A DNA stretch of 64,000 bases from Lindgomyces ingoldianus (taxonomy: Eukaryota; Ascomycota; Dothideomycetes; Pleosporales; Lindgomycetaceae): contig NW_022985185.1 in the NCBI RefSeq assembly GCF_010093535.1, forward strand, positions 98,282 to 162,281. Direction: 5' to 3'. A program made the translations under genes and the position numbers. Every line of letters starts with the position of its first letter. Position 1 is the stretch's first letter. This document shows, piece by piece, positions 43,468 to 55,374 of this stretch. The notes beneath the pieces are model-generated. The model was given only the letters and a program-made list of their open reading frames with translations, had not been told where the DNA came from and did not search any database.

Positions 43468-45858
43468 GATTGATAGTCTGGGTATACTGGGCGGGGGTAT
43501 GGGGCTCTTCAGGGACTGGGAGGTCTTTGTATAATAGCAACTCGCTGTGGCGATCTCTTACTCTGATGCTTTCAACCTTTGATCCTCGTCCCGGCCGTAA
43601 GTCTATATAAAACCTCTTCACCGAGTCTTCGCTGCCCTCTTTCCACACTACCACGCTCTTACATGCCTGCCGAGCTTCGAAATCAATGTCTTATTGTCGA
43701 TATCGCCACTGACTTGCCGACCGATATCCAACAAGGGTCAAATCTTTACGCCTTTGTTCCTTTCTCTGCGCACCTGATCACGTCATTCACATCGTGATAT
43801 CTCTTTTCCTTTATTTGCATAGCGCCTTAGGATTACATATTCCAACTATGTCCATCCGCTCTAACCCGGTACAGCTTTGATCGGTGCCGATATACTCCTT
43901 CCCATGGTCAAAAACATACTATTCTAGCGCTCGTGTAGTTGAGGAAGGCACTGGATTGGAACCGGTAAGAGGATGAATGAAATTCAGTTTAGTGATCCCG
44001 TAGAAATATCATTCGCGGCATTCTAGGTCTTCGCTATTTCTGCCCAAATAGTAGTCATGCTTGCGATATGCAGTAGCGATAGTAGCAGGTAACGCTTCTT
44101 TGCAACGAGAATGTGGCGTTGTAGTGCGCCACATAAGCAAGAAATGTAGCGTGAACTCGGAGCTGGTTGTCAGAGGTCTGTTAGGTCTGCTGTTGAAATT
44201 AGATCTTGATACATTGCATGTTCCCTCATTAGGAAGACCACGGTGATTTTCAGGAACGTCGATTTACCTGATTGGTAGAGGCGAGCTGTGATGTCGGCCG
44301 CTCGGCCTTTCGGTCGCTTGACCAGCCTCCTCTAATCTGTGAGTGTTTAGAAAACGACTAGCCTGCTCGCTCCCATGGGGCATGCACACTACAAGGAATT
44401 CTTCGCCTCTTACCAAAACATTTGAAATCTAAGGGAGAGGGGTTCTTTCTGTGACGTCGTCGTCCTGAAGAACTCATTTGCGCATCTAGATCTGCACTAG
44501 GTAGGGCTAGCCGAAAGCTTAATTCAGCTTATGTAGTGAAGAGTCATCCAAGGGATCCAAGAATTCTCCATCCATATTAGTAACCACCGACAAATGCCTA
44601 CAAACACGACTCGGGTGTGTTGCCGATAGTGTGGCATGCCGTGCCGTTTGGAGCCCTTGCCGAAAGCAGTGCGAGTTTTAGCGTGAGCTCAGATTGTTCA
44701 TACCTGACAATTTAACCCAAGAAGTGAAGTGCTTTTTTTGTTTTGAAAGCATGTAGCGTCGCGCCACCGTTTAGGCGCGTGGTAAGGATGGGCGAAAAGA
44801 GTTCGTAATCTATAGTCAAAGGTTGCAAATCGCCATCATGAGGGATAGCGGTGTGTTGGCGATAAGGAGGCCGAAGGGACGGCAGAAGTCCGTCGAGCTC
44901 GGCCGAGCAGAAGGGGCCATGAAGAAGTCTTGGAATTGAGATTAACAGTGAGATTGAATGAAATCTAGTGGCTAGTTGGTGTTTGAGTAGCCGAGTTGAG
45001 TCGGTGAACTCGGTGGGAAATCGGTGGCGGTTTCTCGGATTGGAAGAATGTGAGGCGGGGGGTGGAACAGTCAGATTGAGGTGAATAGGGCTAGGGATGG
45101 ATCTTATTATTTCCTCGGAAGGTCCGAATTTCATCAGATTCTGCGGTGAGCTTTGAGGGATTATCTATGGTGAAAAGTGAGCTATGAGGATGTAGAGTCA
45201 GCGTGTATGGTTCGATTGTTTGGCTTGCTCAGCAGCTACTTGCTCTGTAATGTGGCGGGAGGTGCAACCATCGTCCTCTGGACAGGACTTACGGCAAGAA
45301 AAATGTGTGACAAAATATTTTGCATAATTATTCATTATCGTTTGGAAAGTTGATAATCTTTGGTTAAGACACAGACTCAATCCAAAGTTTTGCTATGGGG
45401 TCGAATGAGGCGGTGAGGACTCGGCAGAATCGAAACCACCTGCTGATTTGCCAGCCAGATCTCCAAAATATATAGATACAAGGCAAGAACAACACCACGC
45501 TCTGCCGCAGCGATAAGCTGATACCCAGCCAGCCAGCCAGCCCAAAAAAAAAATAGTATAGGGTGAAATGAGAAATTACCTGAACGCCGGTGCTATGCAA
45601 AAAGCTTCTGAGAATCCAGGATTACGAGGGTGGTATTGGGGATGGGGACAGCTAGGAGATTCGTGACGAGTCTTTGGAGTCTTTGCTCATGGGAACAATG
45701 ATGTAAATGGTTTAGACCTCTTCGGCCTCCAATGACCGGGCTGGAGTCCACTGTACAGCTCGATGAGGCTTGTCCTGAAAGAAAAGCGAATGCGATGCAA
45801 GAGCCCAGTCGGGGGCCGCAAGACCATTTTCCGAATTGAAGGACGAGATATACACTCG
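43468..45858. other. 2.4-kb region without a supported gene
   Basis: Open frames of 60-140 codons occur on both strands. The longest (44712-45134, minus, 140 codons) has no family resemblance. A possible 5' exon of the carbonic-anhydrase-like gene may lie at 43480-43650. No RNA gene was recognised. Confidence 0.45.
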
Positions 45859-46749
45859 CTATGATGTTCTGCCAGCCCGAATAAGGTCATGTGTAGAAGT
45901 ATCTGAGTGATATACTACCGTATCCGGACCAGCAGTGTCTGAACGAGTAGTGCGAGTGGCTGCCGTCTCGGGCTGACTGCGATTGCTTCCTCTGCGGGGC
46001 AATGTCTCCTGGTACTCCGGAGGGCGGCTTCTCTCAATCTCATCTCTCTGCAGTGTCCTCAGGGGTATCGCTAAACCACCAGCAGGCTGCCGGTTTGTGC
46101 TCACACCATCTTGGCCCACTGTCGTCTCGCTCTTGGGCTCATACGGTGGAGGAGCCTCTCCATGCTCGTCAAGACCCTCCTCTCTTCTGACAAATCCAGT
46201 CTGATTGTGTCTCCAGCTTCCATGCATCCACCTTCGAGTATTAACCCAGCCATCTAGATCTCTTGCCAAGGCATTTTGTCCACTCAAACGCATTTGTTCC
46301 TTCCGGCGTTTTCTCCGTCGATGTATCAGCCACAAGCTTACAGCCACGAGTAGCCCGAAGATAGCCAGGAACAAGAAGTAGTAGTTGAAGACACCTTCTT
46401 TTCTTTCCTGTGTTGTATCGCTTGAATCTGCGGGAGGTGTGGCGAAAGGTATCTCGAGGGGAGGAGCCATGTCTTTGGTCACACGACTTGTGGTCGCGGT
46501 GGAACTGTTTGGCGGTGACGTAGACATGAATGATGTAATCATTGAGGGCGGCGATTGAGTTCGAGCAGCGGAGGTTGAGGTGCTCGGCGTGGAAGAGCTA
46601 GTCTCTAGAGATAGCTCGGAAGTTATCGTGGAGATATCCTGGGCGTGCACACGTCTAGGTAACATGGCGGTGATGAATAGAAGTAGGGTAGAAGGCAGGG
46701 CTTTCTGGCGTTTGGGTTCACAGCGGGACTGAATGGGTATGTTCTCCAT
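45859..46749 (-). CDS. Single-pass membrane protein with Ser/Thr-rich ectodomain and PPxY motifs
   Basis: 296 residues from the ATG at 46749; the frame is open further upstream but starts without ATG. A signal peptide is likely at about residues 20-37 (TLLLFITAMLPRRVHAQ). A Ser/Thr-rich extracellular stretch of about 85 residues follows, then one membrane helix (YYFLFLAIFGLLVAVSLWLIH, near residue 130) with a basic stop-transfer HRRRKRRK. The cytoplasmic tail carries PPPYEP and RPPEYQE, which fit PPxY ligands of WW-domain ubiquitin ligases of the Rsp5 type. A ligase-adaptor or wall-sensor role is plausible but not shown. Divergent from TFB5. Confidence 0.8.
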   Translation of the reverse strand: MENIPIQSRCEPKRQKALPSTLLLFITAMLPRRVHAQDISTITSELSLETSSSTPSTSTSAARTQSPPSMITSFMSTSPPNSSTATTSRVTKDMAPPLEIPFATPPADSSDTTQERKEGVFNYYFLFLAIFGLLVAVSLWLIHRRRKRRKEQMRLSGQNALARDLDGWVNTRRWMHGSWRHNQTGFVRREEGLDEHGEAPPPYEPKSETTVGQDGVSTNRQPAGGLAIPLRTLQRDEIERSRPPEYQETLPRRGSNRSQPETAATRTTRSDTAGPDTVVYHSDTSTHDLIRAGRTS

Positions 46750-47217
46750 TATTGCACCCGGCGGCAACTCCCCGAAGGAAGATTGGCAGCGGGTGATCAA
46801 CTCAAGTGCTCTCGGACGGTCGGTGGTCCGGCGGGGTGAAAAGGTAATGTGAATAAGAAGGAAGGGGAGAAGGAGAAGGGACTCTTCGATATTCAGGCCA
46901 TGGTGCAGTGGAAGAGTGAATTGAGGCAGTTCGACGTGTCATCGAAGAACTGAAGCACGGCGATAAGACGATGATCATCTTTTGGTTGTAAATCTAATGG
47001 TGAATGGGCGGAGGGCCGCGGAAGCCTAAGCCAAAAGTGGCGTGGGGTGGTATCTTGGCAGATCCCGGGGGCCGATCGCAGGGGCGTTCACGAGCTCGCA
47101 TTCACTCGCCATCACTCACCATCGCTGGAGGACCCTGATGGCTCCTACGACATCAACTTAAACCCAACGACACCTCCTCCAGCCCGCATAAATACACAGG
47201 ACAACTGCCCCGGCAAA
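46750..47217. other. Divergent promoter, membrane protein / TFB5
   Basis: 468 bp with purine-rich stretches (aaggggagaaggagaaggg near 46860). No gene is seen. Confidence 0.55.
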
Positions 47218-47553
47218 ATGGTCAAAGCAGTCAAAGGTGCGCTCCTCCCTCTCGATTGTCGCATGCCTTCTTTGCTAACATTCCGCAGGCACACTCGTCA
47301 AGTGTGATGCGTCTATCAAAGCAATGCTCGTCAAAATGGACGAGGAAAACCAGCATGAATTCATCATCGAAGACCTTGATGAAGAGCACGTGTTAGTCAA
47401 GGACTCCAAGCTCGCAGAGCTCAAGCAGCGCCTGCAGAATGTGAGTGTGCACCAATTCTAGCCAAAAGCAAACTCAAAAGCCAGCTCAATTGATATCACG
47501 TCCAGATGATGAAAGAACGTCTCAAGGAGCCTGAGAGCTCGGATTCCGATTAG
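47218..47553 (+). CDS. TFB5: TFIIH subunit TFB5 (TTDA/GTF2H5 homologue)
   Basis: Smallest subunit of the transcription and DNA-repair factor IIH, which stabilises the complex through Tfb2/p52 (family knowledge). Exons 47218-47236, 47289-47440 and 47506-47553 with introns of 52 and 65 bp give 72 residues, the size typical of the family. The product begins MVKAVKGTLVKCDASIKAM and continues FIIEDLDEEHVLVKDSKLAE, matching the family pattern (MVRAxKGxLxxCD ... FIIxDLDxxHxxV). The acidic end (EPESSDSD) is a fungal extension. It converges on the GFA gene with 79 bp between the stops. The gene would be missed by simple open-frame searches because of its tiny exons. Confidence 0.95.
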
Positions 47554-47632
47554 CTACCGCACGTGTGCCTATTGCTACCCAACTACCACCCCTTCATTCC
47601 CTATCCGAGGTTTTCGGCCATCCGATATCCCC

Positions 47633-48190
47633 TCAAGACATGCCTTGGGCCTGCTTGGCATTCGCAATGGCGGCGACCCACTCCACGCGAGTAGGAGCGA
47701 ACAACTCGACGTCAGGCTTCGCATTAGCTAAAGCGTTGATGTCATCCAACGTTCCAACCTAAAGGTCAATTCAGCCCAGTCCAATCCCCCCAACGTCATC
47801 CACATACCTTGATAACCTTCAGGCCCTTGAAGGATAGTCCCTCACGCCACATGGTCGACCCGCAATCCCCACTGGGGCATAATTAGAACGTGATAATAGA
47901 GGGCCTCTCAGGTACCTACCAGAAGAAGCTGGTGATCGTGTTCCCCCCGTCAGCGGTCTTGGCATGAGTCTTCGGGCTACCGGAGAGCAGCTTAAAGCCT
48001 CCCTCAGGATACAGAGCATTGGTGCTGTATGTACTTCCAGAAATCTTTCGGCAGTCAAGGCAATGGCAAAGAGCCTAGAAATTTAGTTAACAGCAATCAA
48101 GAAATAAGGTCATGCAATGCATACTTTCACAACAGGCTCCCCCTCAACGCTATAGCGGACATTGCCGCACGTGCAGCCACCTTGTGCCAT
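47633..48190 (-). CDS. GFA/CENP-V domain protein (glutathione-dependent formaldehyde-activating family)
   Basis: Four exons: 48190-48125, 48074-47920, 47871-47808 and 47758-47633, with introns of 50, 48 and 49 bp, all GT..AG. The product has 136 residues. It carries the zinc-binding pattern of the family: GGCTCGNVRY near the N-terminus, LCHCLDCRKISGS (C-x-C-x2-C) and then CGDCGSTMW (C-x2-C). The CGDCG motif spans intron 2, which supports the model. Family members include glutathione-dependent formaldehyde-handling enzymes, but most fungal copies have unknown substrates. Single-domain, probably cytosolic. Confidence 0.93.
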
Positions 48191-49067
48191 TTTGTTCGAA
48201 TCGAATGTGTGAAATTGGTCTAAAGGGATTGGAGCGTAGATTGAATGAAGTGATGGATCGTGGTGGAGTTGAATCATGCTGTTACCTCCCACGCTTTTAT
48301 ACACTTAAGCTACCCCGCCGAGGGCTGATCGCCTCCAGCAAGCCGCAACGTGTCGAACTGTTCCAACTTCCCCTCCTCCATTGACCCTAGTCCGTTAGCC
48401 TGTCGCATTGTCGGCTCCCAGCCTCGCCGATTCGCCAAAATACTCAAAGGGCGTGTTCCTCAACACCCCAAAACCTTCAAAGCAGGGATGGAGCACGGGA
48501 AAATGCGCCGGGAGACGAGGTGTTTGGAATTATGAAGGTCTGAAAGGGGCCATTGCTGCAGAACATGTTATGATGATTACTAGTCAACTGAAACTCGGCG
48601 TGCGGTGAGACCATTTCGGCGTGCGGTGAGGCCAAGAGCAATTCCAAATATATTGTGGACCGAGACGCCGAGGAGAAGGTTTACGGGGATTCTGCCGCCT
48701 CTTTCGCCCTCCATGGTCCGGAAAAAGCAGCAGACTGCTTTGTTGCTCGAGCATTGACATATACATGTCCTCTCATATTTGATAAGACATTCCTTCTTTA
48801 ACGACGGACATGACGTAGCTCCATATGTCCGTCATGGCCGGAGCTAGATTTTCTGTTTGGGGTTAGATAGCATCACGTGAACGCGGGGGATCTCCGCGTT
48901 TTAGGCCAACTTTTCGACCTGCAGCTCGTTTCACGATGCGGCTCCTCACTTTCACTCAACACCTCAAGCCACCAACAATGGCTTTGGTACATACACTGTG
49001 CCTAATATAGAATGCTCTCAATTCCGTACGACCGCACCCAACTCTACGACTTGACCAGCCAACCACA
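48191..49067. other. Intergenic region, no supported gene
   Basis: 877 bp between diverging genes. Short open frames on both strands have no resemblance. A 16-bp direct repeat, tcggcgtgcggtgaga/tcggcgtgcggtgagg, sits at about 48595-48632. Confidence 0.5.
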
Positions 49068-49662
49068 ATGGCGGTCCACGGAGTCAATGTTTGGGCACAA
49101 ATGGACTATGTTCCACCACGTGGGCAGTGCAACTTCAAGCCCTCAATTATGTCGGCGAAATGCCCTTGTCTTCGCTTCATGCTGCATCCTCTGAAGGTAG
49201 GCCCCTCTGCCGATGGATTACTCAACACAACACATCAAAACACAACACAACACAACACAACACATGGTCTGACTCATCGCATAGAGTGCATCCAGCTACG
49301 AATGCGACGGATGTTCCCACCACGCCTCGTTCCACTCAATGGAGAATAAGGCCGAGGATGAGGTACGTAAGCGCTGGGAGAACGAAGCCAGGGAGAAAGA
49401 GGAACGGGAAAATGGGCTGGCTGAGCGGCCGCGGAAGCGGCTGAGGGAGATTGAGTATCAGCCTGCCAATGGACTGGGCCACGGGGCGAATCTTGGGGGT
49501 GAGGAGGAACTAGAAAAGATGCTGAGTAGGTCCACTTGGACTGCCTCAGGGAAGTCCAAGACAAGGAAAGGGAATGGACCAAAACTGACGCGCGGAACTG
49601 CGACACGTTCTCGGGCGAAGGTTGTTGAGATGCCTGACGACGACTATATCGAGGTGGATTAA
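49068..49662 (+). CDS. Small Cys/His-rich (probable zinc-binding) protein
   Basis: Two exons, 49068-49196 and 49285-49662, join across an 88-bp intron to 168 residues. The join produces CPCLRFMLHPLK followed by SASSYECDGCSHHASFHSM, a coherent cluster C-x10-C-x-C ... C-x2-C-x2-HH-x3-H that could bind one or two zinc ions. The remainder is highly charged: a helical EDEVRKRWENEAREKEE, a basic RPRKRLREIE and an acidic end DDDYIEVD. I do not recognise a named family, though the layout suggests a small nuclear protein. An ATG upstream at 48966 could start a longer form if another small intron exists. Confidence 0.72.
49197..49284 (+). repeat. Intron carrying an (AACAC)n microsatellite
   Basis: The 88-bp intron (GTAGGC..CATAG) contains about six AACAC units at 49232-49263, which make it longer than neighbouring introns. 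Confidence 0.75.
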
Positions 49663-50463
49663 TCTTGGTATCTTTATTTGGGAATATGTCACGAGAGCTA
49701 GCGTTTTAGTGTTGAGGTTGTTTGCCCAGTCGGGAGTAGCATTCGCATCATGATACCCCAAGCTGTTTTTTACCTTCACGGGGGAGGGGGTTCAGTGGAC
49801 TGTCTGCAAGATAGGGAAATCTGTTGTACAATATGAGACCACCAGCTTTGAAGGGATTAGCCCAGAGCTTGACTTTAAATGCCCTCGAATCGAGCTCTAT
49901 ACTTATTCCAAGCAAAAGTAAATACGGAAACACACACTACAGGCTGTTATTACTTCAGCTAGAATATGACCAGGATTGATTCAACTATTAAAACTTTTGG
50001 TAGAACCGGGAGTGTGTCAATAGGGTGCAGTATTTAGGCTTACTAAGTTGGAAAGAAAAACTTGCGTCCTTTGCTATAGTTATTCATTACCTTGCACATT
50101 TTAAATTTATATTCCTATATCCACATCCACCTTCACATTCACATCCACATTCATATTCACATTCATTTTCGCCTTCAATTCCACGTTATTTTCAATCTTA
50201 TTCTCACCTTTATTTTCACTTTAACTTTGGCTTTGACGCTCACTTGCATCCTCCCTAAGCTGTCATAATACACCAAGGATTGAAAAACGCCAAGACCTGA
50301 CTCGCGAAAGCTTTAACCCAGCAGTTTCACTCACGACTATCCCGCCTTTCAATCCTCCTCCTCCACCTGGAAGGTGCAAAAGGCTCAACCCCGTACAACA
50401 TATCCGTATTCTACAGTTCCAACCCAAGTCGGCCACACTGCACCTGCAGCCTCGCACCCCACA
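49663..50463. other. Intergenic region with pyrimidine-rich low-complexity DNA
   Basis: 801 bp. At 50105-50180 a run of cacattc/ccacattc-like units forms a degenerate 6-bp repeat, and the following stretch to about 50260 stays pyrimidine-rich. This is probably the MED1 promoter and leader. No gene is seen. Confidence 0.55.
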
Positions 50464-52583
50464 ATGGCAACCCCAACAACCAACACCCCGCAAAAGCACC
50501 TCGCCGCCTTCTCATCCCCTGCACCACGCAGCCTCCCTGGCATGATAAACTTCGACTCTCCCGCCGCACTCGGGCTCTCACTCGAAGGCGTAGTCGGCAT
50601 GGGCATCAGCATGAGTGGGATGGGGATCAGCGTAAGCGGAATGGGGCTAACGGCCAGCGCAATGGGACGTGCAGACGAGGACCAGCGACGGCGGAGACTA
50701 GAGTCCGTTATCGCGATGCTGAAGACGAAACCGGGGAGGGTAAGTGAAGAGGGTATTATTGCGCTGTGCAAGAAAGAGGGCCTGGAGGTTATGGGAGAGA
50801 TGCAGAGTGGGAATCGGGTTATGTTGACGTTGCTTATTGGGAATGAGGCGATGTGCGAGGTATGATTGTTTAGAACTCACTCGTTAGAAATTCTTGTTTT
50901 GCTAATGAACCGCAGATTGCCCTCCGCGATGGCGAAATTGATAGTGTCAAGCTAGAGCTTGATCCAGATCGTCCGGATATCGGGTTTGGAACGTCAGGAT
51001 CTAAAGTCCTTCTTCAGAGCTTGCGACCGCTTCCCGGGATGACCAGGATTAATCTCACACTAGAGCGCTTCTCGCATAATCTGGATAAGCTACTTCGGAT
51101 GGACAAACTGGGGGCCCCGGAGAACGGAGGCGTGAGCTGTTATCAAGCAGTCCTTGGTGTTTACGGTAGCTTGAAGAAGCTTTTTGAGCACGAGAAGAAG
51201 ATGGCGCTGGCAGTTATCGAGGCTAATACACCTCATGCGAACCACAGAGCAGAAAGAGAGGTACTTTGCAAGAAGAGTGGGCGCCCGCGAATCAATGCTG
51301 GGAACTGCATTGGCTTATCGCTTGAATATTGGATGGACCGACGGCATATCATCCCCGCTAGGACACAACGAAAGCCGACTTGGAGTAAAGGCAAGGACAA
51401 AATGGACATTGATTCTGTGGAAGGAAACGAATATCCCGAGGACGGAGATCCTGAAACTAATAAGATTTACTCCTTAACTATTGAATGCGAATCTTGCCCC
51501 TCTTCCATGTACTCTCCTATACGCATTTCAGACGCGTGGATATCAGATGCGATAGAAAAGGCCCCGGACGCAGCGGACTCCGACATCAACAACATCCTCC
51601 TCAACAGACCAACAATCGACTGGTTAGAGCCATCACCCACATATCTACCTTCAGCTCCTCCAGGCGGCGAGCACGATGCGATGCATTTAGATGTGGCATC
51701 TGGGAGACTGCCAAATATCAGATTCATCGCCAAATTCAACCCTCCTCTTGTCGTGCCTCTATCAGTTGTAGTTACAATCCACCAGTCCCTCGGCCTAGAT
51801 GTTCCCCAGGATATTCATCCCACCACATTCTTCGGCCTTGCTTTGCGGCCTGGAGACGCGGATCCGGGACTGGCGGGTATAGCTAGAGAATCTACACAGG
51901 AAATCCAAAGCGAGAAAACTGTATTAGTACAAGGCAAAGACGGACAAGAAGAGCAGAGAATCCACACAAACTCTCTATACGTCCCGAAAACCGAGTACTC
52001 GCGCACTATCGAGTCACTACCGTTCCAACACCCGCGGCAACTTGTTGAAATACTACCAACCCTCCGGCAATACGCTTTCACAAGCTCACTTCTGCAGCAC
52101 ACATTCCTGTCCCCTTCTTCAACACCACCGCCACCAACCCCAAAATCCCCAACTGCTCCCCTCTCCCCACCTCTTACCCCTGAGAAAAGAGACGCGAACT
52201 CCCCACTCCAGCTGGACCTCACACTGTCCTACGCACAACCCACACCTCGTCTCTCGCTCTACCTCCCACATCCTGAATCCTGTGCCTCGACACGCGCACC
52301 TACCTCGCCTACATCCAGTGCTTCAGTCCTTGATTCAATCATGGGAGCCACGACCACCAAACCCCCAATCGGTATCACTATCGACGTACACGCTAATGCA
52401 GATCTAATCGTCTCGGACCAAAACATTATTCCTCTACCTCCTAATCCAGAAGGTGTGGAGATGGTAGAGGGTGCCCAGGAGTATCAGGATCGGGTGAAGA
52501 GAGTAGCGAGGGCTCTAGATGTGTGTGCAGATTTGGGAGTTTGGGGGGAGTGGTTGAGGAGGGAGGTGGAGATGAGGGGGTAG
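50464..52583 (+). CDS. MED1: Mediator complex subunit 1
   Basis: Subunit of the Mediator middle module, bridging activators and RNA polymerase II in the nucleus. Exons 50464-50859 and 50916-52583 with a 56-bp intron (GTATGA..CCGCAG) give 687 residues, normal for fungal MED1. The Med1 domain begins after about residue 70 (RRRRLESVIAMLKTKPGRVSE, GIIALCKKEGLEV) and continues with ALRDGEIDSVKLELDPD, RFSHNLDKLLRMDKLG and GLSLEYWMDRRHI. The N-terminus contains a Met/Gly repeat (GMGISMSGMGISVSGMG) and the 390-460 region is Pro/Thr-rich. The start is the first ATG in frame, preceded by acacaat-like context; the frame is open a little further upstream without ATG. Confidence 0.9.
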
Positions 52584-53181
52584 GGGGTTAAAGGGGTGGT
52601 GGAGTGGTGGTGAAACACTGTCCAGAAGATCTCCGCAATCACTGAGGATGCAGGAGAGAAGCAATGTGCGATGGTGAAACGCTGTCTAGGAGATCTCCAC
52701 TACTTCTTCTGCGGGATGGAAGACTGCTACGAGCATGGACAACTCCCCCAGCTTAGAGTGGGGTATCCACCCCTCGGCAGCCTCAAGAAAATCTTAACAT
52801 TAATCAATCAATGAATAACTTCTACTACAGGTGTGATTAAGTCAGTGAATGGGCATTGAAAACTGCGGTATTAATCCAATAAATAGCTTTGTCTAGTAAC
52901 TTAGCCGCCAGCAACGAGGAGTCGCGCTGAACCTCCCACATCAAGTTGTAACCAGATATGTGGCAGCCTCACCTCTGCTGACTGCATCTGCTGCTCACTT
53001 TGGTATGTTCTGCTGACTCCATATGTTCAGTGCGATGACAAATCAAGCTACATCGATCAACTCCTCACTTCGCTTAAACCATCTAATCTCTTTATGCCTG
53101 TCTCCAACCTGTTACCTTTAGCTTCACGTCTTCCAAGCCCATATATTACTCACTCTAAAGTCAGAACAGAAATCCTACACT
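52584..53181. other. Intergenic region with a short direct repeat
   Basis: 598 bp. Two 28-bp units beginning ggtgaaac and ending agatctcc-rc lie at 52609-52636 and 52673-52700. A short upstream open frame (53094-53303) overlaps the start of the dehydrogenase gene in another frame. Confidence 0.5.
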
Positions 53182-54835
53182 ATGGTATTAGCGTCTTCAA
53201 AATCGACACTCCCGCTCTCAGACACCCCTCAATTAACATACGACCATTCCCCATCAAACATCTCAACTCTCTGCAACGAAGTCCTCAAGGACCATGCCAT
53301 TAAACACTCGTCTGATCCTGCGGAATGCTTCCTCAAATCTAGCACAAAGCATTCTCCTGCTGGAGAACACCACACTCCTACCACAGTCTTCTATCCAACG
53401 ACCACAGCTGAAGTGTCCAGCATTGCCAAAGCATGTCATGAGAGGAATATCGCAATAACTTCTTTTGGTGGGGGCACGAGTCTGGGAGGTGCATTGACTG
53501 CGACAAGAGGTGGGGTGTGCATCGATTTTAGGAACATGGATCGAATTTTGGGGGTGCATGACGAGGATATGGATGTTGTTGTGCAGCCGAATGTTGGGTG
53601 GGTTGAGTTGAATGAGTGGCTAGAAGGTAAGGGGCTATTTTTTCCGCCGGATCCAGCGCCGGGGGCAAAGATTGGGGGGATGGTGAGTCTTGCTGGGTAC
53701 AGGGTACTCTGTGATAACGAGACTCACGAGTACAGATATCAATGGGTTGCTCTGGCACAAACGCCTACCGCTACGGCACAATGAAAGACTGGGTCATTAG
53801 CCTCACCCTTGTCCTCGCCGATGGCACTGTTCTTAAAACCCGCAATCGCCCTCGAAAATCCTCTGCAGGCTACGATCTCACGAGCCTGATCGTCGGCTCA
53901 GAGGGCACGCTCGCACTCGTCACCGAAGCTGTCCTCAAGGTCGCCACGTTGCCGGTGAATCTCCACGTCGGCCTAGCCTGTTTTGCGGAGTTACAGACAG
54001 CCGTGAATGTTGTGGGGAAAGTGTTAAAAAGCGGGTTACAGCTTGAAGCAATCGAACTCGCAGATAAGCCAAGTATTCACGCAATCAACCAATCCGGACT
54101 CGGGGAAGAACCGCTCTTAGAACACCCTACCCTTTTCCTCAAATTTGCAGGAGGTCAAGAGATAGTGCGAGCGCAAACGCAATTCGTCGAGGAGCTCTGC
54201 AAACAGCATTCCGCGCAGTCGGTTGAGGTTTCGGCGGACAAGGGGCGGATTAATGTGATTTGGGGCGCTAGGAAGTGTTTGGGGAATGCGCTCGTGGCGA
54301 TGAAGAAGAGCGAGAGTGATTTGTTTTTGCATACGGATGCGGCTGTGCCAGTGAGTAGAATGGCGAAGTTGGTGGAGGAGAGTATAAGGATTGTGGAGGG
54401 GAGTGGGAGTGGGAAGAGGAGGGGGTGGTTTTGTGCCAATGTGGGACATGTTGGGGACGGTGGGTCTAAGTCTTGTTGTTCCAGCTTCTTACTCTGGGTA
54501 CTGTATGAACCATATAGCAACACAGAGAGGTACCCTATCATTTACAGTACACCAACTAACCCCTTCCCTTCCTAGGAAACGTTCACACGGCAATTATCTG
54601 TCCAAAAGAAGACAAAGACGCCGCAGAGCAGCTCCTGTCTCAGGTTCAACGGCTAGCTCTTGAACTCGAAGGTACGATTACAGGTGAACATGGTGTAGGA
54701 TTGAAGCTACGGGATTTGCTAGTAAAAGAGGTGGGGCAGGAGGGCGTGGATATGATGAGGAGGATTAAAATAGCGTTGGACCCGAAGGGTATCCTTAATC
54801 CAGATAAGGTAGTTAGGCTGAGCGCCAATATTTGA
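53182..54835 (+). CDS. FAD-linked D-lactate dehydrogenase (cytochrome) family
   Basis: Oxidises D-lactate or a related 2-hydroxyacid using FAD (family role). Exons 53182-53682, 53736-54459 and 54576-54835 with introns of 53 and 116 bp give 494 residues. The FAD-binding PCMH domain holds TSFGGGTSLGGAL (near residue 95), VVQPNVGWVELNEWL, FFPPDPAPGAKIGGM followed across intron 1 by ISMGCSGTNAYRYG, and LTSLIVGSEGTLALVTEA. The FAD-oxidase C-terminal domain shows GHVGDGNVHT across intron 2, GEHGVGLKLRDLL and DPKGILNPDKV. Both conserved His-containing motifs are present. No convincing mitochondrial presequence is seen, so location is uncertain. Confidence 0.92.
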
Positions 54836-55374
54836 GGGCTGGGTGGATGTGCGGATGGGTCGTTGTTGTCTTGACCATGACTGTTGGATGGAATGTTTCG
54901 TTTTCGTCCGTGATTTCTGTAACTTTTGTTGTGCAAGTCCTAGTTTTTGTACCCTAAAGAAGGTCACATCTATGGGTATAGTGTGGACTAGAATAACATA
55001 CGCAAACGAATGATTTCAAGATATTGCATAGCAGCTGCTAGAAACCCCACACTTCTGAACAACCTCCAAAGCTCCAGAAACAAGATAAGAATGCGTATTC
55101 AAATGATTTTAACCGTACAAGGACATTTCTAAATATCGCTCAGTCGCTAGAACAGAACAACCGGGCTCATATCGAGAGAGAATGGAACTTTAGTAAGTCA
55201 TAAGGTTATCAAGATACAGGTACAACAAGACCATGTCTTTACAAGGCATTATACCTAAGAAGCATAAAAGTCCAAGTCATCCTCAGGTCCCCAAACTCTC
55301 TCCAAGATGTCTGTCTAGCCAGCATAAATAAAGGACATGAAAAATGCAGGCAAGATATAAAAGGGTATAGGTGA
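54836..55374. other. Convergent intergenic region
   Basis: 539 bp between the converging dehydrogenase and low-complexity-protein genes. AT-moderate, no supported gene. Confidence 0.55.

Noticed and set aside
44712..45134. A 140-codon minus-strand open frame
   Set aside because: No recognisable domain, no splice context and no neighbour relation; too weak to call a gene.
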